A DNA stretch of 64,000 bases, from assembly GCF_003943515.1 (NCBI RefSeq), contig NZ_RJPT01000008.1:29419-93418 (forward strand), in the 5' to 3' direction. Below are positions 16,900 to 25,690 of the stretch, in pieces. The position numbers and the translations under genes were made by a program. The stretch comes from Streptococcus cristatus. GTDB taxonomy: Bacteria; Bacillota; Bacilli; Lactobacillales; Streptococcaceae. Each line of letters opens with the position of its first letter. Position 1 is the first letter of the stretch. The notes beneath the pieces are model-generated. The model made no database searches, was not told the DNA's origin, and saw only the letters and a list, made by a program, of their open reading frames with translations.

Positions 16900-17757
16900 T
16901 TATACCACTCTTGTCCAAATTTTTGCCACAATCCCATCTGGGTCTGTGACTTCTAGCTCTTGAGAGCTAATCCATCGGGCTGGTGCCTGCAAGTCCAGAG
17001 CATTTTCATAAATAGCTACTAAGTCTTCTTTTCCTTCTACTTGTGCCTCAAAATAGGCTAGTCCCTGTTGCTTCGGTTGGCGATGATTCAAGTGAGAACC
17101 TCCCCATTCATTGACGGCTAAATGATGATGGTAGTTACCTGATGCCAGCCAGCTTGCAGAAGGTACAGAAAATTTGTCCTCCAAGCCTAGAAGTTTTTGG
17201 TAAAAATGACTGGCTGCTCTGCTATTTTTCACAGACAGGTGGACATGGCCCATACGAGTTCCTTCAGCAATACTAAACGGCTGGACTTCCTGACCTAGTT
17301 CATAGATTTCTTGAGCCGCGAGCGCTTCCGTCACTCCGATAATGCGGCCATCTTCTCGAATATCCCAATCAGCCTGAGGTTTGTCCCGATAAAGCTCAAT
17401 GCCATTGCCTTCTGGATCCTCCAGATAAATGGCTTCACTATAACCGTGGTCCGCTCCTCCGACCATAGGAACTTTATTTTCTGATAAATGCTTAAGGATA
17501 TCCGCCAAAGCTTGACGGCTTGGAAGCAAGAGTGCCAGATGATAAAGACCGTAAGCCGACTTAACTGACTGCCGGTCACTGGTTGCTAAGAGTTTCACCA
17601 GCGCTTGTCCGTCCCTGCCCAAAGCCACCTGACCGTCCTGCTCTTTCAAAAGTTCCAGCCCTAAAACACGCTGATAAAAATCCTTTTGTCTTGCTAAGTC
17701 AGCCACATAAAGTACCACCTCTCCTAGATAAATCTTGCTTTCATATTCAAAAGTCAT
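16900..17757 (-). CDS. VOC-superfamily ring-cleavage-dioxygenase-like protein (CatE/YwbC type)
   Basis: 285 residues with two tandem vicinal-oxygen-chelate modules (about 8-125 and 165-280). Metal-ligand-like positions are His of YGLYHLALLL, Glu of GNGIELYRD, and His of GTRMGHVHLSV. It resembles extradiol dioxygenase and catechol-2,3-dioxygenase homologues common in Firmicutes. The real substrate is unknown and aromatic degradation is unlikely here. AGAGGAG precedes the ATG. It may form a transcription unit with ogt downstream, although ogt also has its own TGGTATAAT sequence. Confidence 0.82.
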   Translation of the reverse strand: MTFEYESKIYLGEVVLYVADLARQKDFYQRVLGLELLKEQDGQVALGRDGQALVKLLATSDRQSVKSAYGLYHLALLLPSRQALADILKHLSENKVPMVGGADHGYSEAIYLEDPEGNGIELYRDKPQADWDIREDGRIIGVTEALAAQEIYELGQEVQPFSIAEGTRMGHVHLSVKNSRAASHFYQKLLGLEDKFSVPSASWLASGNYHHHLAVNEWGGSHLNHRQPKQQGLAYFEAQVEGKEDLVAIYENALDLQAPARWISSQELEVTDPDGIVAKIWTRVV

Positions 17758-17816
17758 GTTTTTCTCCTCTCTTTTAATCCAATCGAAGATTCAGCAGTCC
17801 GCCTGCTCAATCTTTT

Positions 17817-18446
17817 TTATTTTCCCAAAACAGAAATACGTTTCTTGATGTGGCTGCCCTTTTCAATCTCATCCAGCATAGCCACAGCATAATCTGCATA
17901 GCTAATTCGACTTTTACCGGCTTCATTGACAGTAAAGACCTCGCCAGCTAGGATATAATCGCCCGTCTTAGCACCATCTGCATCAAAATCTGCTGCGGGA
18001 CTGATGTAGGTCCATAGAACATTATCAAACTGACGCAAATGAGCTAGCCCTTCCGCCATAGCTTTAGCCAAAGGCTTGTAATCTGCTGGAAAATCTGGTA
18101 TATCTGACAGCTGGATGCTCATTTCTGGATCCATATAGAGGCTGCCTGCACCACCGACAACTAACAATCGAATCTTTGTATCTGCCAAAAGCATTGCTAG
18201 ATGTTCCAATGAACTTGTATGCTGAGGCAGGTTATCGCGTGCAAAAGCTCCAAAAGCTGATACGACTGCATCAAACTCAAGCAAGTCTTCCTTAGTCAAG
18301 TCAAACAAATCTTTAATTAATTCATACCGGGCCTCACTTTTATTAGCTGACCGAACGATGGCCGTTACATCATGCCCCCGCTCAACTGCTTCATTCACGA
18401 TGAGGCTGCCAGCTTTTCCATTTGCTCCGATTACTGCGATTTTCAT
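17817..18446 (-). CDS. NmrA-like NAD(P)-binding oxidoreductase (YwnB type)
   Basis: 209-residue short-chain-dehydrogenase-like protein. The Rossmann motif GANGKAG lies at residues 8-14, VVSAFGAF after strand 4, and VVGGAGSLYMDP in the middle, as in the NAD(P)H-binding Pfam family. Related to Bacillus YwnB and flavin-reductase-like proteins; the reaction is unknown. Its promoter is flanked by two palindromes that also occur upstream of the adjacent Rrf2 gene, so it is probably the direct target of that regulator. Confidence 0.85.
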   Translation of the reverse strand: MKIAVIGANGKAGSLIVNEAVERGHDVTAIVRSANKSEARYELIKDLFDLTKEDLLEFDAVVSAFGAFARDNLPQHTSSLEHLAMLLADTKIRLLVVGGAGSLYMDPEMSIQLSDIPDFPADYKPLAKAMAEGLAHLRQFDNVLWTYISPAADFDADGAKTGDYILAGEVFTVNEAGKSRISYADYAVAMLDEIEKGSHIKKRISVLGK

Positions 18447-18476
18447 AGTCTTATCCTCCGATAATTAATTTTATAT

Positions 18477-18537
18477 TGTAATTATTTTTGTTACATCTAT
18501 TAGTATAGCACATCCTAATGTAATATCAATAATTACA
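18477..18537 (-). promoter_or_regulatory. promoter of the NmrA-like gene with two putative Rrf2 operators
   Basis: Operator 1 (18477-18495) is TGTAAT-N7-GTTACA. Operator 2 (18519-18537) is a perfect TGTAAT-N7-ATTACA. On the minus strand the -35 TTGATA (18524-18529) lies inside operator 2; after 16 bp comes the -10 TATACT (18502-18507), and operator 1 covers the expected start of transcription. This is a classic repressor layout. Confidence 0.78.
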
Positions 18538-18573
18538 TCTCGGAATATTATTCACCCCCAAAAAACAATCTGC

Positions 18574-19026
18574 TCACTGGGAAACAGATTGTTCTTTAAT
18601 TTCTTTTTCGGTTGCTGCCACGACCTCGTCAAGGCTGGTCTGAGCCAATTCAGCTTCCATGGCTGCCTGAATAGCCGCCAAGCGGTCGTCTAAGACATTG
18701 TGAATGTTCTTGCCGATAGGACAGTCTGGATTGGGCTTATCATGAAAGCTAAAGAGCTGGCCGCTCTTGCCCAGACACTCAACCGCGCTATAGACGTCCA
18801 AAAGGCTAATATCTTTTAAATCTTTGGCAATCTCTGCTCCTCCAGTCCCACGAGCAACGGTAATCATCCCGGCATTCTTGAGCTGGGACAGGGTCTTGCG
18901 AATAATAACTGGATTGACGCCAACACTGCCAGCAAGAATATCACTGGTCAGTTTTTGTTTTTTTCCCTCTAAAGCCAATACAATCAGCATATGAGTGGCA
19001 ATGGTAAAACGGCTAGAAATCTGCAT
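18574..19026 (-). CDS. Rrf2-family transcriptional regulator (YwnA type)
   Basis: 150 residues with an N-terminal winged helix (MQISSRFTIATHMLIVLAL, then VNPVIIRKTLSQLKNAGMI as recognition helix). The C-terminal part has only one Cys (in NPDCPIG), so it is not an Fe-S sensor of the IscR/NsrR kind; YwnA-like members respond to other oxidants or electrophiles. I chose the ATG at 19026 because GGGAGGAG lies just upstream, rather than an earlier in-frame start. An operator of the same type overlaps its own -35, implying autoregulation, and two more precede the NmrA-like gene downstream. Confidence 0.88.
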   Translation of the reverse strand: MQISSRFTIATHMLIVLALEGKKQKLTSDILAGSVGVNPVIIRKTLSQLKNAGMITVARGTGGAEIAKDLKDISLLDVYSAVECLGKSGQLFSFHDKPNPDCPIGKNIHNVLDDRLAAIQAAMEAELAQTSLDEVVAATEKEIKEQSVSQ

Positions 19027-19057
19027 TTTTTCTCCTCCCTCATCATTTTCTCTCACT

Positions 19058-19094
19058 ATTATATCTCAAAAATGGTGTAACTTCAAGAGTTACG
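19058..19094 (-). promoter_or_regulatory. Rrf2 gene promoter with autoregulatory operator
   Basis: Minus-strand -35 TTGAAG (19081-19086), 17-bp spacer, -10 TATAAT (19058-19063). The plus-strand sequence TGTAAC-N7-GTTACG (19076-19094) matches the two palindromes near the NmrA-like gene and covers the -35. Confidence 0.72.
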
Positions 19095-19931
19095 ACTGGA
19101 CTTTAAGAAAGCTGCAATATCGTCTGCATAGCCTTCCCGCTCACTGATTTCGCGCAGCAGGTCGTGGTTGTGGGTATGGTGGATACCATTGACCAAGCTC
19201 TCCCGATAAATCTCATAGTAAGGCAAGTGGAGCTCCCGAGCCAATCTCAGCTCCTGCTCCACATCATAGGCCACGCGCCTCAGGTCAACATCAGCCAGAC
19301 CCGTCTCATCTATCTCTAAAATGGCATACTGGGCTCGCAAGTCCTGACGCAAAGCTGAATCAAGAAAGAATGGCTGACCAATAGAGCCGGGATTGATAAT
19401 CAGCTGGCCCTGAGTCCCATAACGAAGAAACTGCTGATGAATATGGCCATAAACAGCAACAGCGCAGTCATTGCCCTCGAAAAGGCGGTCGAAATCGCTC
19501 TGCTCGCCAATATGAATCAGCTCCCGCCCCCAGTTCTTATCAGGCAGATGGTGGCTGACCGCAATCTTCAAGCCTTCTACTTCTGTCAAGAGCTGCAGAG
19601 GAAGTTCCTGCATACGGTCAATCTCTTCAGGACGGATTTCCTCTAGGACAAAATGGCAGAGCCGGGTCAGGTAGAGATGGCTAGGACGATTCAAATCTAG
19701 CTTTTGGTGCAGGGCATGCCAGAGGCTGTCCTCCCAATTCCCTCTGACCTGGAGGCTGATGGGCAGCTGCTCCATCCTATCTAGGATATTTCTGCGACCG
19801 GTTCCTGGCAGGAGCAAATCCCCCAAAAACCAATAGTCTGTCACTTGCTGGCTCTCCGCATCCGCCAGTACTGCTTCCAAGGCTGTGCTATTCCCATGCA
19901 CATCTGATAATAAGGCAATTTTTCGTGTCAT
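19083..19931 (-). CDS. calcineurin-like metallophosphoesterase
   Basis: 282 residues with the dinuclear metal motifs in order: DVHGN (about residue 10), GDLLLPG, GNWED, SHH and GHIHQQF. Homologous to YfcE/MJ0936-like and bacterial phosphodiesterase-type proteins; cytoplasmic, substrate unknown. AAGAAAGAGAAAG precedes the ATG and a TATAAT about 40 nt upstream is a likely promoter. Its stop lies inside the operator region of the Rrf2 gene, so read-through could reach that gene. Confidence 0.85.
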   Translation of the reverse strand: MTRKIALLSDVHGNSTALEAVLADAESQQVTDYWFLGDLLLPGTGRRNILDRMEQLPISLQVRGNWEDSLWHALHQKLDLNRPSHLYLTRLCHFVLEEIRPEEIDRMQELPLQLLTEVEGLKIAVSHHLPDKNWGRELIHIGEQSDFDRLFEGNDCAVAVYGHIHQQFLRYGTQGQLIINPGSIGQPFFLDSALRQDLRAQYAILEIDETGLADVDLRRVAYDVEQELRLARELHLPYYEIYRESLVNGIHHTHNHDLLREISEREGYADDIAAFLKSSRNS

Positions 19932-20029
19932 CGTGTGTCTTTCTCTTTCTTTACAAGGAATATTATATCAAAGTTCAAAAAAACTTCCACTCATCAAGTG
20001 AGTGAAAGTTTTGAAGTGTTTTTTTAAAA

Positions 20030-22753
20030 TTAATCAACAGACTTGAGCGCTTCCAGCATATCCACCCTTCTGAGGCGGTAGTTGACAAAGAAGCCAAGCA
20101 AGGTCAGAATAAGAGTCACTGCTGTTAGAGGAAACAGATAGACTGAGGGACTTACTTGAGGGGTTAAGCTGATAATGCTAGGCGCAACCTTCTCAATCAA
20201 AAAACGATGCAGGAAGAAACCGCCTAGAAGCCCAACTGCCATCCCAATCACTGACAGAATAATGGTCTCTCGATAGATATAAAGTGTCACTTCCTTATTA
20301 TGGAAGCCCAAAACCTTGATAGTGGACAGCTCGCGAATCCGCTCAGCCACATTGATATTGGTCAGATTGTAGAGAATGACGACTGCTAAAAGAATGGAAA
20401 TCAGCACTAAAATCATCATCGTATTATTAAGAGAACTAGCTAAAACATTGAACTGCTTCACCATGCTAGCATTTTGAGAAACACTCTTGACAGACTTGAG
20501 GCTCATAAATTCATTGGCCTTGTCCACAATATTTTTGCTAGAAGAGTTCTTGAGCCTTACTAAATAAGCGTTTTTTTCGAGCTTATTCCCATAAATCTTC
20601 TGGTAGTCAGTTGCCTTCATGAAGGCAAAATGACCAAAATGATTCTCATTGACTGCTGCGAGCTTGACAGGCTTGCCACCCAGCTCTATACTACCACCAG
20701 GGCTAACTCCAGCTATGCGAGCCAATTTATCCGAAACGGCCACACCATCTTTGAGGGTCAGCTTCTTCTGGTTGTTAGGACTTTCCAGAGAAATAAAAGG
20801 TTCAAAATTTTCTTTGTCCGTAACCATCAAAGTGACTGATTCGGTCTCTTTTCTTCCTTTGTATTTCTCTGTCAAGGTTTCACTATAGATCTCCTGATAA
20901 TCAACAATCGAGCCATCTGACAGCATCTTTTTCAGCTTGTCTTGCTCAGCTTGATTCTCCCCAGGATTGACAGCGACAATCAAGTCGTATCGCAGAATCT
21001 CCTCAAACTGACGTTTTGGAATACCACCAATAGAAGATTGGAGTCCTAGGCCGGCAAAGAGCAGGGCAACAGAACCCGCCACACCAAAGATGGTCATGAA
21101 CATCCGCTGCTTATAGCGAAAGATATTGCGTGCTGTGACCTTCTGAGTAAAGCTAAGACGTCGCCAGATAAAGGGCAGTCTTTCCAAGAAAATCTTGGAG
21201 CCTTTGACCGGTGGCTTGGGCAAAAGCAAGTGAGCTGCTTCTTCTGTCAGCTCTCGTCTTGCCACCAAATAGGCAGGAAGAACACTAGAAAGAAGGGAAA
21301 GCCCAAGGGCCAGTAAACTATAGGAAATATAAAAATATGCATGAGGGGCAGAGAGCACCATCCCTCTGGTAATAATAGAAGAAATCACACCTGACAAGAA
21401 ATAATGTCCCAACAGAATTCCTATGAGGGTACCTAGACTCCCCGCCACCAAACCGTAAAGAGCAAACTTGCGAATGATATCTCGGCTATGATAGCCTAGG
21501 GCCTTAAAGACACCTGCATTTGTTCGCTCCTCATCGACAAAGCGCGTCATAGTGGTAAAGGTCACCATAGCTGCCACCAAATAGAGCACCACCGGGAAGA
21601 TATTGCCAATCGACGTAATACTATTCATGGAGTTTTTATACATATAATAGCCATTCCCACCTGGTAGGGACTTGCGGTCATAGCTATGATAGGCTGGCTC
21701 TTTCAAACGACTAAGGTTTGCCTTAGCGTCAGCTAGCTTGTCCTTGCTAGCTGATAAGTCTTTCTCTGCCTGAGCTAGCTCTGCTTTTTTCTGATTGAGC
21801 TGGATCTCAGCTTCCTGAATCTGCTGCTGGCTCTGGCTGAGCTGTGCAGGAGGGAGGATAGAAGCGGATTGAGCTGCCGCTAGCTGGCTTTTTTGCTGGT
21901 CTAGCTGACTCTGAGCTTGCTCTAATTGTTTTTTCCCCTGGATCAGTTGACTCTCAGCTTGACCAATCTTATCTTCACCCTTCTGAATGGTGCTTTTGGC
22001 ATCCGTCTCTAATAGCTTAAACCGGGTCGCTCCATTATCTTCAAGGCTCTTGTCCAAAGCAGTCTGGTGCTCCTCCAAACGCTCCTGATAACTTGCAGAG
22101 AAGGGAGCCAGCTTTTCTAAATCATGATAGCGCAGGCGGGCAATACTGTAAACATCTGTATCAAAGGCCTTGGGGTTGACTACAGCATAGGCTGATAAAG
22201 CCCCGCTGCCACTAGTCGCATTGCCCAGATTTCTATCAGACCAGAGCTCTGCTGAGTTGACAAAACCCACAATCTTATAAGTCTTGTTTTTCAGAACTGA
22301 CCGACTGCCGGCTTTTTCGGTCAGATCAATCTCCTGACCAAGTTTATATTTTCTAGACCAAAAGCTAGCTAGGACAATTTCTTGCTCATTCTGAGGAAGA
22401 CGACCAGAGGTCACTTGAAAGTTTGAAATATCCTTGGTATCTGAGAATACTCGGAGAGCCTCCTCGTCTACGGTGACATCTGTCAGATAGCCAAACTCGA
22501 CATCAGCCCCTTTGATCGCTTCCAACTCTTTCTGATCCGCCTTATCCAAACCATAGTCCGCCATAACAGCCAAGTCCATGGTTCGCTGCTCTTTCAAGTA
22601 ATCTGTTGCTGTTCTGCGCATATTGGGTGGAGCGACCTTGAGCCCCACGAGAGCTAAAGAGCCCAGCATCATGAGGATTAAAATAGATAGGAAACGTCCT
22701 TTAGAGCTAGTGAAGGAGCGCAGAATATCTTTCCAATAAATCTTTCTCTTCAT
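20030..22753 (-). CDS. ABC transporter permease with FtsX-like domains and an extracellular coiled coil
   Basis: 907-residue MacB/FtsX-type permease. One N-terminal helix (about 20-40) is followed by a large external region with a periplasmic-core-like fold and a Gln/Lys/Ser-rich coiled coil (about residues 255-350). Then come two sets of three helices (about 385-500 and 785-890) around a second external domain. Such Firmicute permeases work with one ATPase to export lipids, peptides or drugs or to transmit mechanical force. The start codon lies directly after the ATPase stop, with GGAG inside the ATPase end. The pair is controlled by the divergent TetR gene. Confidence 0.86.
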   Translation of the reverse strand: MKRKIYWKDILRSFTSSKGRFLSILILMMLGSLALVGLKVAPPNMRRTATDYLKEQRTMDLAVMADYGLDKADQKELEAIKGADVEFGYLTDVTVDEEALRVFSDTKDISNFQVTSGRLPQNEQEIVLASFWSRKYKLGQEIDLTEKAGSRSVLKNKTYKIVGFVNSAELWSDRNLGNATSGSGALSAYAVVNPKAFDTDVYSIARLRYHDLEKLAPFSASYQERLEEHQTALDKSLEDNGATRFKLLETDAKSTIQKGEDKIGQAESQLIQGKKQLEQAQSQLDQQKSQLAAAQSASILPPAQLSQSQQQIQEAEIQLNQKKAELAQAEKDLSASKDKLADAKANLSRLKEPAYHSYDRKSLPGGNGYYMYKNSMNSITSIGNIFPVVLYLVAAMVTFTTMTRFVDEERTNAGVFKALGYHSRDIIRKFALYGLVAGSLGTLIGILLGHYFLSGVISSIITRGMVLSAPHAYFYISYSLLALGLSLLSSVLPAYLVARRELTEEAAHLLLPKPPVKGSKIFLERLPFIWRRLSFTQKVTARNIFRYKQRMFMTIFGVAGSVALLFAGLGLQSSIGGIPKRQFEEILRYDLIVAVNPGENQAEQDKLKKMLSDGSIVDYQEIYSETLTEKYKGRKETESVTLMVTDKENFEPFISLESPNNQKKLTLKDGVAVSDKLARIAGVSPGGSIELGGKPVKLAAVNENHFGHFAFMKATDYQKIYGNKLEKNAYLVRLKNSSSKNIVDKANEFMSLKSVKSVSQNASMVKQFNVLASSLNNTMMILVLISILLAVVILYNLTNINVAERIRELSTIKVLGFHNKEVTLYIYRETIILSVIGMAVGLLGGFFLHRFLIEKVAPSIISLTPQVSPSVYLFPLTAVTLILTLLGFFVNYRLRRVDMLEALKSVD

Positions 22754-22754
22754 A

Positions 22755-23456
22755 TCAATACTCCAATGTACTTATATCCTGAGGCTCTTCATTGACTGTA
22801 ACACTCTTGACCCTCGCATCGTGCATGCGGATAACCCGGTCAGCAATGGGAGCCAAGGCAGCATTGTGGGTCACGATAATCACCGTCGCTCCTTGATTGC
22901 GAGACATGTCCTGTAAGATTTGCAGTACTTGCTTGCCGGTATTGTAGTCCAAAGCTCCTGTCGGCTCATCGCAGAGCAAAATCTTGGGATTTTTGGCCAC
23001 AGCCCGAGCAATGGACACCCTCTGCTGCTCCCCGCCTGACAGCTGAGCCGGAAAATTATTGAGGCGATTTTCCATACCAACCGCAGTTAGAACGGCCACT
23101 GGATCTTGAGCATCCTTGACAATTTCAGAAGCTAATTCCACATTTTCCTTGGCCGTCAGATTGGGCACCAAATTGTAAAACTGAAAGACGAAGCCCACAT
23201 CATTGCGGCGATAGTCCGTCAGCTGGTGGGAATTGTAGTCAGCAATATTCTGACCGTCTATCAGAATGTCTCCCTCATCATTGGTATCCATACCTCCAAG
23301 AATATTAAGCACTGTTGACTTACCAGCACCAGAAGCACCCAGGATAATGACCAGTTCCCCTTTTTCAATCTCAAAAGAAATATCGTTATTAGCGACAATT
23401 TCTGCCTCACCTACCTGATAACGTTTAAAGCTATGTTTCATTTCAATATAAGCCAT
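22755..23456 (-). CDS. ABC transporter ATP-binding protein (MacB/LolD type)
   Basis: 233 residues with Walker [10 protein letters not shown] near residue 40, Q-loop [12 protein letters not shown], signature [14 protein letters not shown], Walker [13 protein letters not shown] and switch His in VTHNAA. It energises the adjacent FtsX-like permease. The operon starts here, with AAGGAGAGAAA before the ATG. Two 19-bp palindromes between it and the divergent TetR gene form its operator. Confidence 0.92.
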   Translation of the reverse strand: MAYIEMKHSFKRYQVGEAEIVANNDISFEIEKGELVIILGASGAGKSTVLNILGGMDTNDEGDILIDGQNIADYNSHQLTDYRRNDVGFVFQFYNLVPNLTAKENVELASEIVKDAQDPVAVLTAVGMENRLNNFPAQLSGGEQQRVSIARAVAKNPKILLCDEPTGALDYNTGKQVLQILQDMSRNQGATVIIVTHNAALAPIADRVIRMHDARVKSVTVNEEPQDISTLEY

Positions 23457-23490
23457 ATCGTTTCTCTCCTTTTCAAAGCTTGTTTCCTTA

Positions 23491-23578
23491 AATCAACAAG
23501 GTGTTGATTCCAAATCACAGATATTATATAATGAGCTTAGACAAAAAGCAATAATCAAAAATCAACAAAGTGTTGATT
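23491..23578. promoter_or_regulatory. double TetR operator in the divergent ABC/tetR control region
   Basis: Two near-identical palindromes, AATCAACA-AGG-TGTTGATT at 23491-23509 and AATCAACA-AAG-TGTTGATT at 23560-23578. They flank an ATTATATAAT sequence near 23522-23532 that could serve as -10 in either direction. Placement suggests autorepression and repression of the exporter. Confidence 0.88.
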
Positions 23579-23597
23579 TAAGTAAAAAGGAAGAAAA

Positions 23598-24161
23598 ATG
23601 GTCCAGAAACGGAAAACTAGTACCAAGGAAGACATCAAAGAAGCCTTGATTCAGCTACTATATGAGGAAAGGTTTGATACTATCTCCATCAGCAAGCTCT
23701 GCAAACGGGCAGGGATTAATCGCGGCACCTTCTACCTCCACTACCAAGATAAGTATCAGATGATTGATAGCCTCAAAAACGACATCATTTCTCAACTTTA
23801 TAGTTATAGTCTTTTTGAAGAAGAAGGCGAATATTCCAAACAGTTCATGATAGCAAAATTTCATATACTGCGTGCTAATGAACGTCTGATCAATGCCCTG
23901 ACTAAAAGCCATTATATTGACTTTCGCGGAGCTATTCGGGAATTCATAACCAGTATCATTCTGAGCGACAAGCAAAAAGCTGCTACCCAGCGTTTTTTAG
24001 AGGAGAACTTTCACATCCCTCAGAAATACGCCTTGGAAATCTTCCTATCCAGTGTTGAGGGGATTATTTCTCTTTGGATAGCTGGCGGAGCTCAGGAAGA
24101 GCCTGAAGAAATTACTCAAATGATCCTAGCTACCTACAATTATGATTATTGGAAATCATAA
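23598..24161 (+). CDS. TetR/AcrR-family transcriptional regulator
   Basis: 187 residues. The N-terminal helix-turn-helix is ISKLCKRAGINRGTFYLHYQDK (split as ISKLCKRAGINR and GTFYLHYQDK), the TetR signature, followed by a helical ligand-binding domain with a TetR_C-like C terminus. AAGGAAG precedes the ATG. It is divergent from the ABC exporter and separated from it by two identical-type palindromes, so it is very likely a local repressor released by the exporter's substrate. Confidence 0.9.
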   Translation: MVQKRKTSTKEDIKEALIQLLYEERFDTISISKLCKRAGINRGTFYLHYQDKYQMIDSLKNDIISQLYSYSLFEEEGEYSKQFMIAKFHILRANERLINALTKSHYIDFRGAIREFITSIILSDKQKAATQRFLEENFHIPQKYALEIFLSSVEGIISLWIAGGAQEEPEEITQMILATYNYDYWKS

Positions 24162-24191
24162 CCAGCACTCCACTTTTATAGATGAGAACTC

Positions 24192-24224
24192 AAAAAGGCA
24201 CAGAGTAATCTGTGCCTTTTCTTA
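24192..24224 (+). terminator. terminator of the tetR gene
   Basis: AAAAGGCACAGA-GTAA-TCTGTGCCTTTT followed by CTT. Confidence 0.87.
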
Positions 24225-24291
24225 AAACATTTCTGGTGAGCAAATAGTTTTTTGGTGATGCCCACTTAGATAAAGGCAACAAAATCCTGTC

Positions 24292-25221
24292 CTATTTTAC
24301 CATGTCTGGATCGTAATCATAAAATCCTGTATCGAGGAAACGATTCTTCGGATGCAATTTGTGAAGCAGCTCATCTAGCAAGAAAGCTTGGTCATGGCTA
24401 AATTCACCTTTTTCAATCAGATCTCTTGCCTGAACAAAGAGCTTAGCAATCTCAACAAAATTCTGACCAGGAGTATAGAGACCTTCCAATTTCCAATGAG
24501 TAAAGCCGTGGTCAACCAATTCTGTCAACTTGGTCATCAAGTCCAAGTCATTATTGGCAAAAATGTGAGTCCCATGCTTGTCCTCAAAGATCGAATAATG
24601 GCTCTGAGGATCGCTCGGTTCCGCAAGAAAGAGATCCCTCTCTCTTGATTTCGCATCATCGATGTGTGTAAAGTTATAATAATTTTGCAAAAGCGGACGT
24701 TTAGAGTGGTGGATAACGCTCGCACCATAAACTAAGACTTCTGCTGGAATCTCAAGAATTTCTGGCATTTTAAAGAGTTCTGCCGATGGAATTTCCCGCG
24801 CCAAAACAGCTTCTGACACCCCAGCATTCTTGCCCCAAAAATTAATCTGGCGGCTGCTGGTAACCATGGTTGAAGCATCATAAATCGTTTTCAACTTATA
24901 ACCATCCCGCTGCAAGACGTAGAATACACCTGCATCCCCAACGGTGATATAGTCCACTTCAATCTCCTGAAGAAAATCCAAATAAGGCTTGATCTGGTCC
25001 ATCATGTCCTGATGCATCAAAGCATTGACGGCAACGGTCATTTCTTTTCCTGCCTGATGAACCATTTGTGAGATACGATTTAATTCGTCATAAGTGAAGT
25101 TATGCGGTAAACGAAGACCGTATTTTTCCTCACCGACATAAATACGATCTACTCCTGCTTCCAATAAGGCTTGAACTTGTTCTATACTTTCAGCTGTTGC
25201 TGTTATGATTATCTTTTTCAT
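24292..25221 (-). CDS. peptidase U32 family protein
   Basis: 309-residue U32-family protein (TIM-barrel type), related to YrrN/TrhP/RlhA-like proteins that support prephenate-dependent tRNA or 23S rRNA hydroxylation; the old collagenase label rests on a distant relative. Seen here: RIYVGEEKYGLRLPHNFT near the start, VDYITVGDAGVFYVL, TIYDASTMVTSS and VYGASVIHHSKRPLL. A companion U32 gene, often adjacent in Firmicutes, is not next to it. No ribosome binding site precedes the ATG; a TATAAT ends only 6 nt upstream, suggesting a leaderless transcript. Confidence 0.86.
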   Translation of the reverse strand: MKKIIITATAESIEQVQALLEAGVDRIYVGEEKYGLRLPHNFTYDELNRISQMVHQAGKEMTVAVNALMHQDMMDQIKPYLDFLQEIEVDYITVGDAGVFYVLQRDGYKLKTIYDASTMVTSSRQINFWGKNAGVSEAVLAREIPSAELFKMPEILEIPAEVLVYGASVIHHSKRPLLQNYYNFTHIDDAKSRERDLFLAEPSDPQSHYSIFEDKHGTHIFANNDLDLMTKLTELVDHGFTHWKLEGLYTPGQNFVEIAKLFVQARDLIEKGEFSHDQAFLLDELLHKLHPKNRFLDTGFYDYDPDMVK

Positions 25222-25227
25222 ATCATT

Positions 25228-25233
25228 ATTATA
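25228..25233 (-). promoter_or_regulatory. extended -10 of the U32 gene, leaderless configuration
   Basis: Minus-strand TTGGTATAAT followed by AATGAT and the ATG. Transcription should begin at or within one base of the start codon. Confidence 0.65.
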
Positions 25234-25279
25234 CCAAAAAAATAGGATTTATGATTTCTTAATTCGATTTTATTCGTTT

Positions 25280-25296
25280 TGTAACTATCTTGTAAT
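25280..25296 (+). promoter_or_regulatory. putative VicR/WalR binding site
   Basis: TGTAAC-TATCT-TGTAAT matches the direct repeat TGTWAH-N5-TGTWAH exactly. It lies just upstream of the weak -35 position of the following gene, whose -10 is probably TAGAAT at 25319-25324. This is the usual placement for activation. Confidence 0.66.
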
Positions 25297-25350
25297 ATAT
25301 CTAATCATAGAAACATGATAGAATGATAAGGTACTACTAGGAGAGAGACA

Positions 25351-25641
25351 ATGGCTGTAAGAGATTTTAAACAGTTTGAATCAGCGCCCCTGCATGATTC
25401 GACAGAGCAAACTAAGGAAATATCCTATCAAGAATACCTGCCCCAAGCAGAATCGGCATCACAATTACGTGAGCTATTTTTCTTTATAAATATCGCTTTA
25501 TTCTGTATTTTGACAGTCTTTTTTAGCTTTATCTTCTTATCTGCAAAGATAAGCACCTTCCTATCTTTCACACTTGCTGTAGTCCTGAGTCTCATGGTTA
25601 TTCAAGGCTATCGCACTGTTCGGAGAAAGAAACGCCGTTAA
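25351..25641 (+). CDS. small membrane protein, function unknown
   Basis: 96 residues. A polar N-terminal half (1-42, rich in Glu/Gln/Ser) faces one side, followed by two hydrophobic segments at about 43-62 and 67-84 and a basic tail (RTVRRKKRR). I do not recognise the family. AGGAGAGAG precedes the ATG. It is monocistronic, with a VicR-type box upstream and a terminator directly after, so membership of the VicRK envelope regulon is a reasonable inference. Confidence 0.72.
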   Translation: MAVRDFKQFESAPLHDSTEQTKEISYQEYLPQAESASQLRELFFFINIALFCILTVFFSFIFLSAKISTFLSFTLAVVLSLMVIQGYRTVRRKKRR

Positions 25642-25656
25642 TTCACGAATTAAATC

Positions 25657-25686
25657 AAACGAGATCAAAAGATCTCGTTTTTTCGT
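25657..25686 (+). terminator. bidirectional terminator
   Basis: AAACGAGATC-AAAA-GATCTCGTTT then TTTCG. It lies between convergent genes and can serve both. Confidence 0.85.
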
Positions 25687-25690
25687 TTCT

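Noticed and set aside
21760..22000. Tandem Gln/Lys/Ser-rich repeats in the ABC permease as a DNA repeat or antigenic repeat
   Set aside because: They follow heptad coiled-coil spacing common in this permease family and are not exact DNA repeats.
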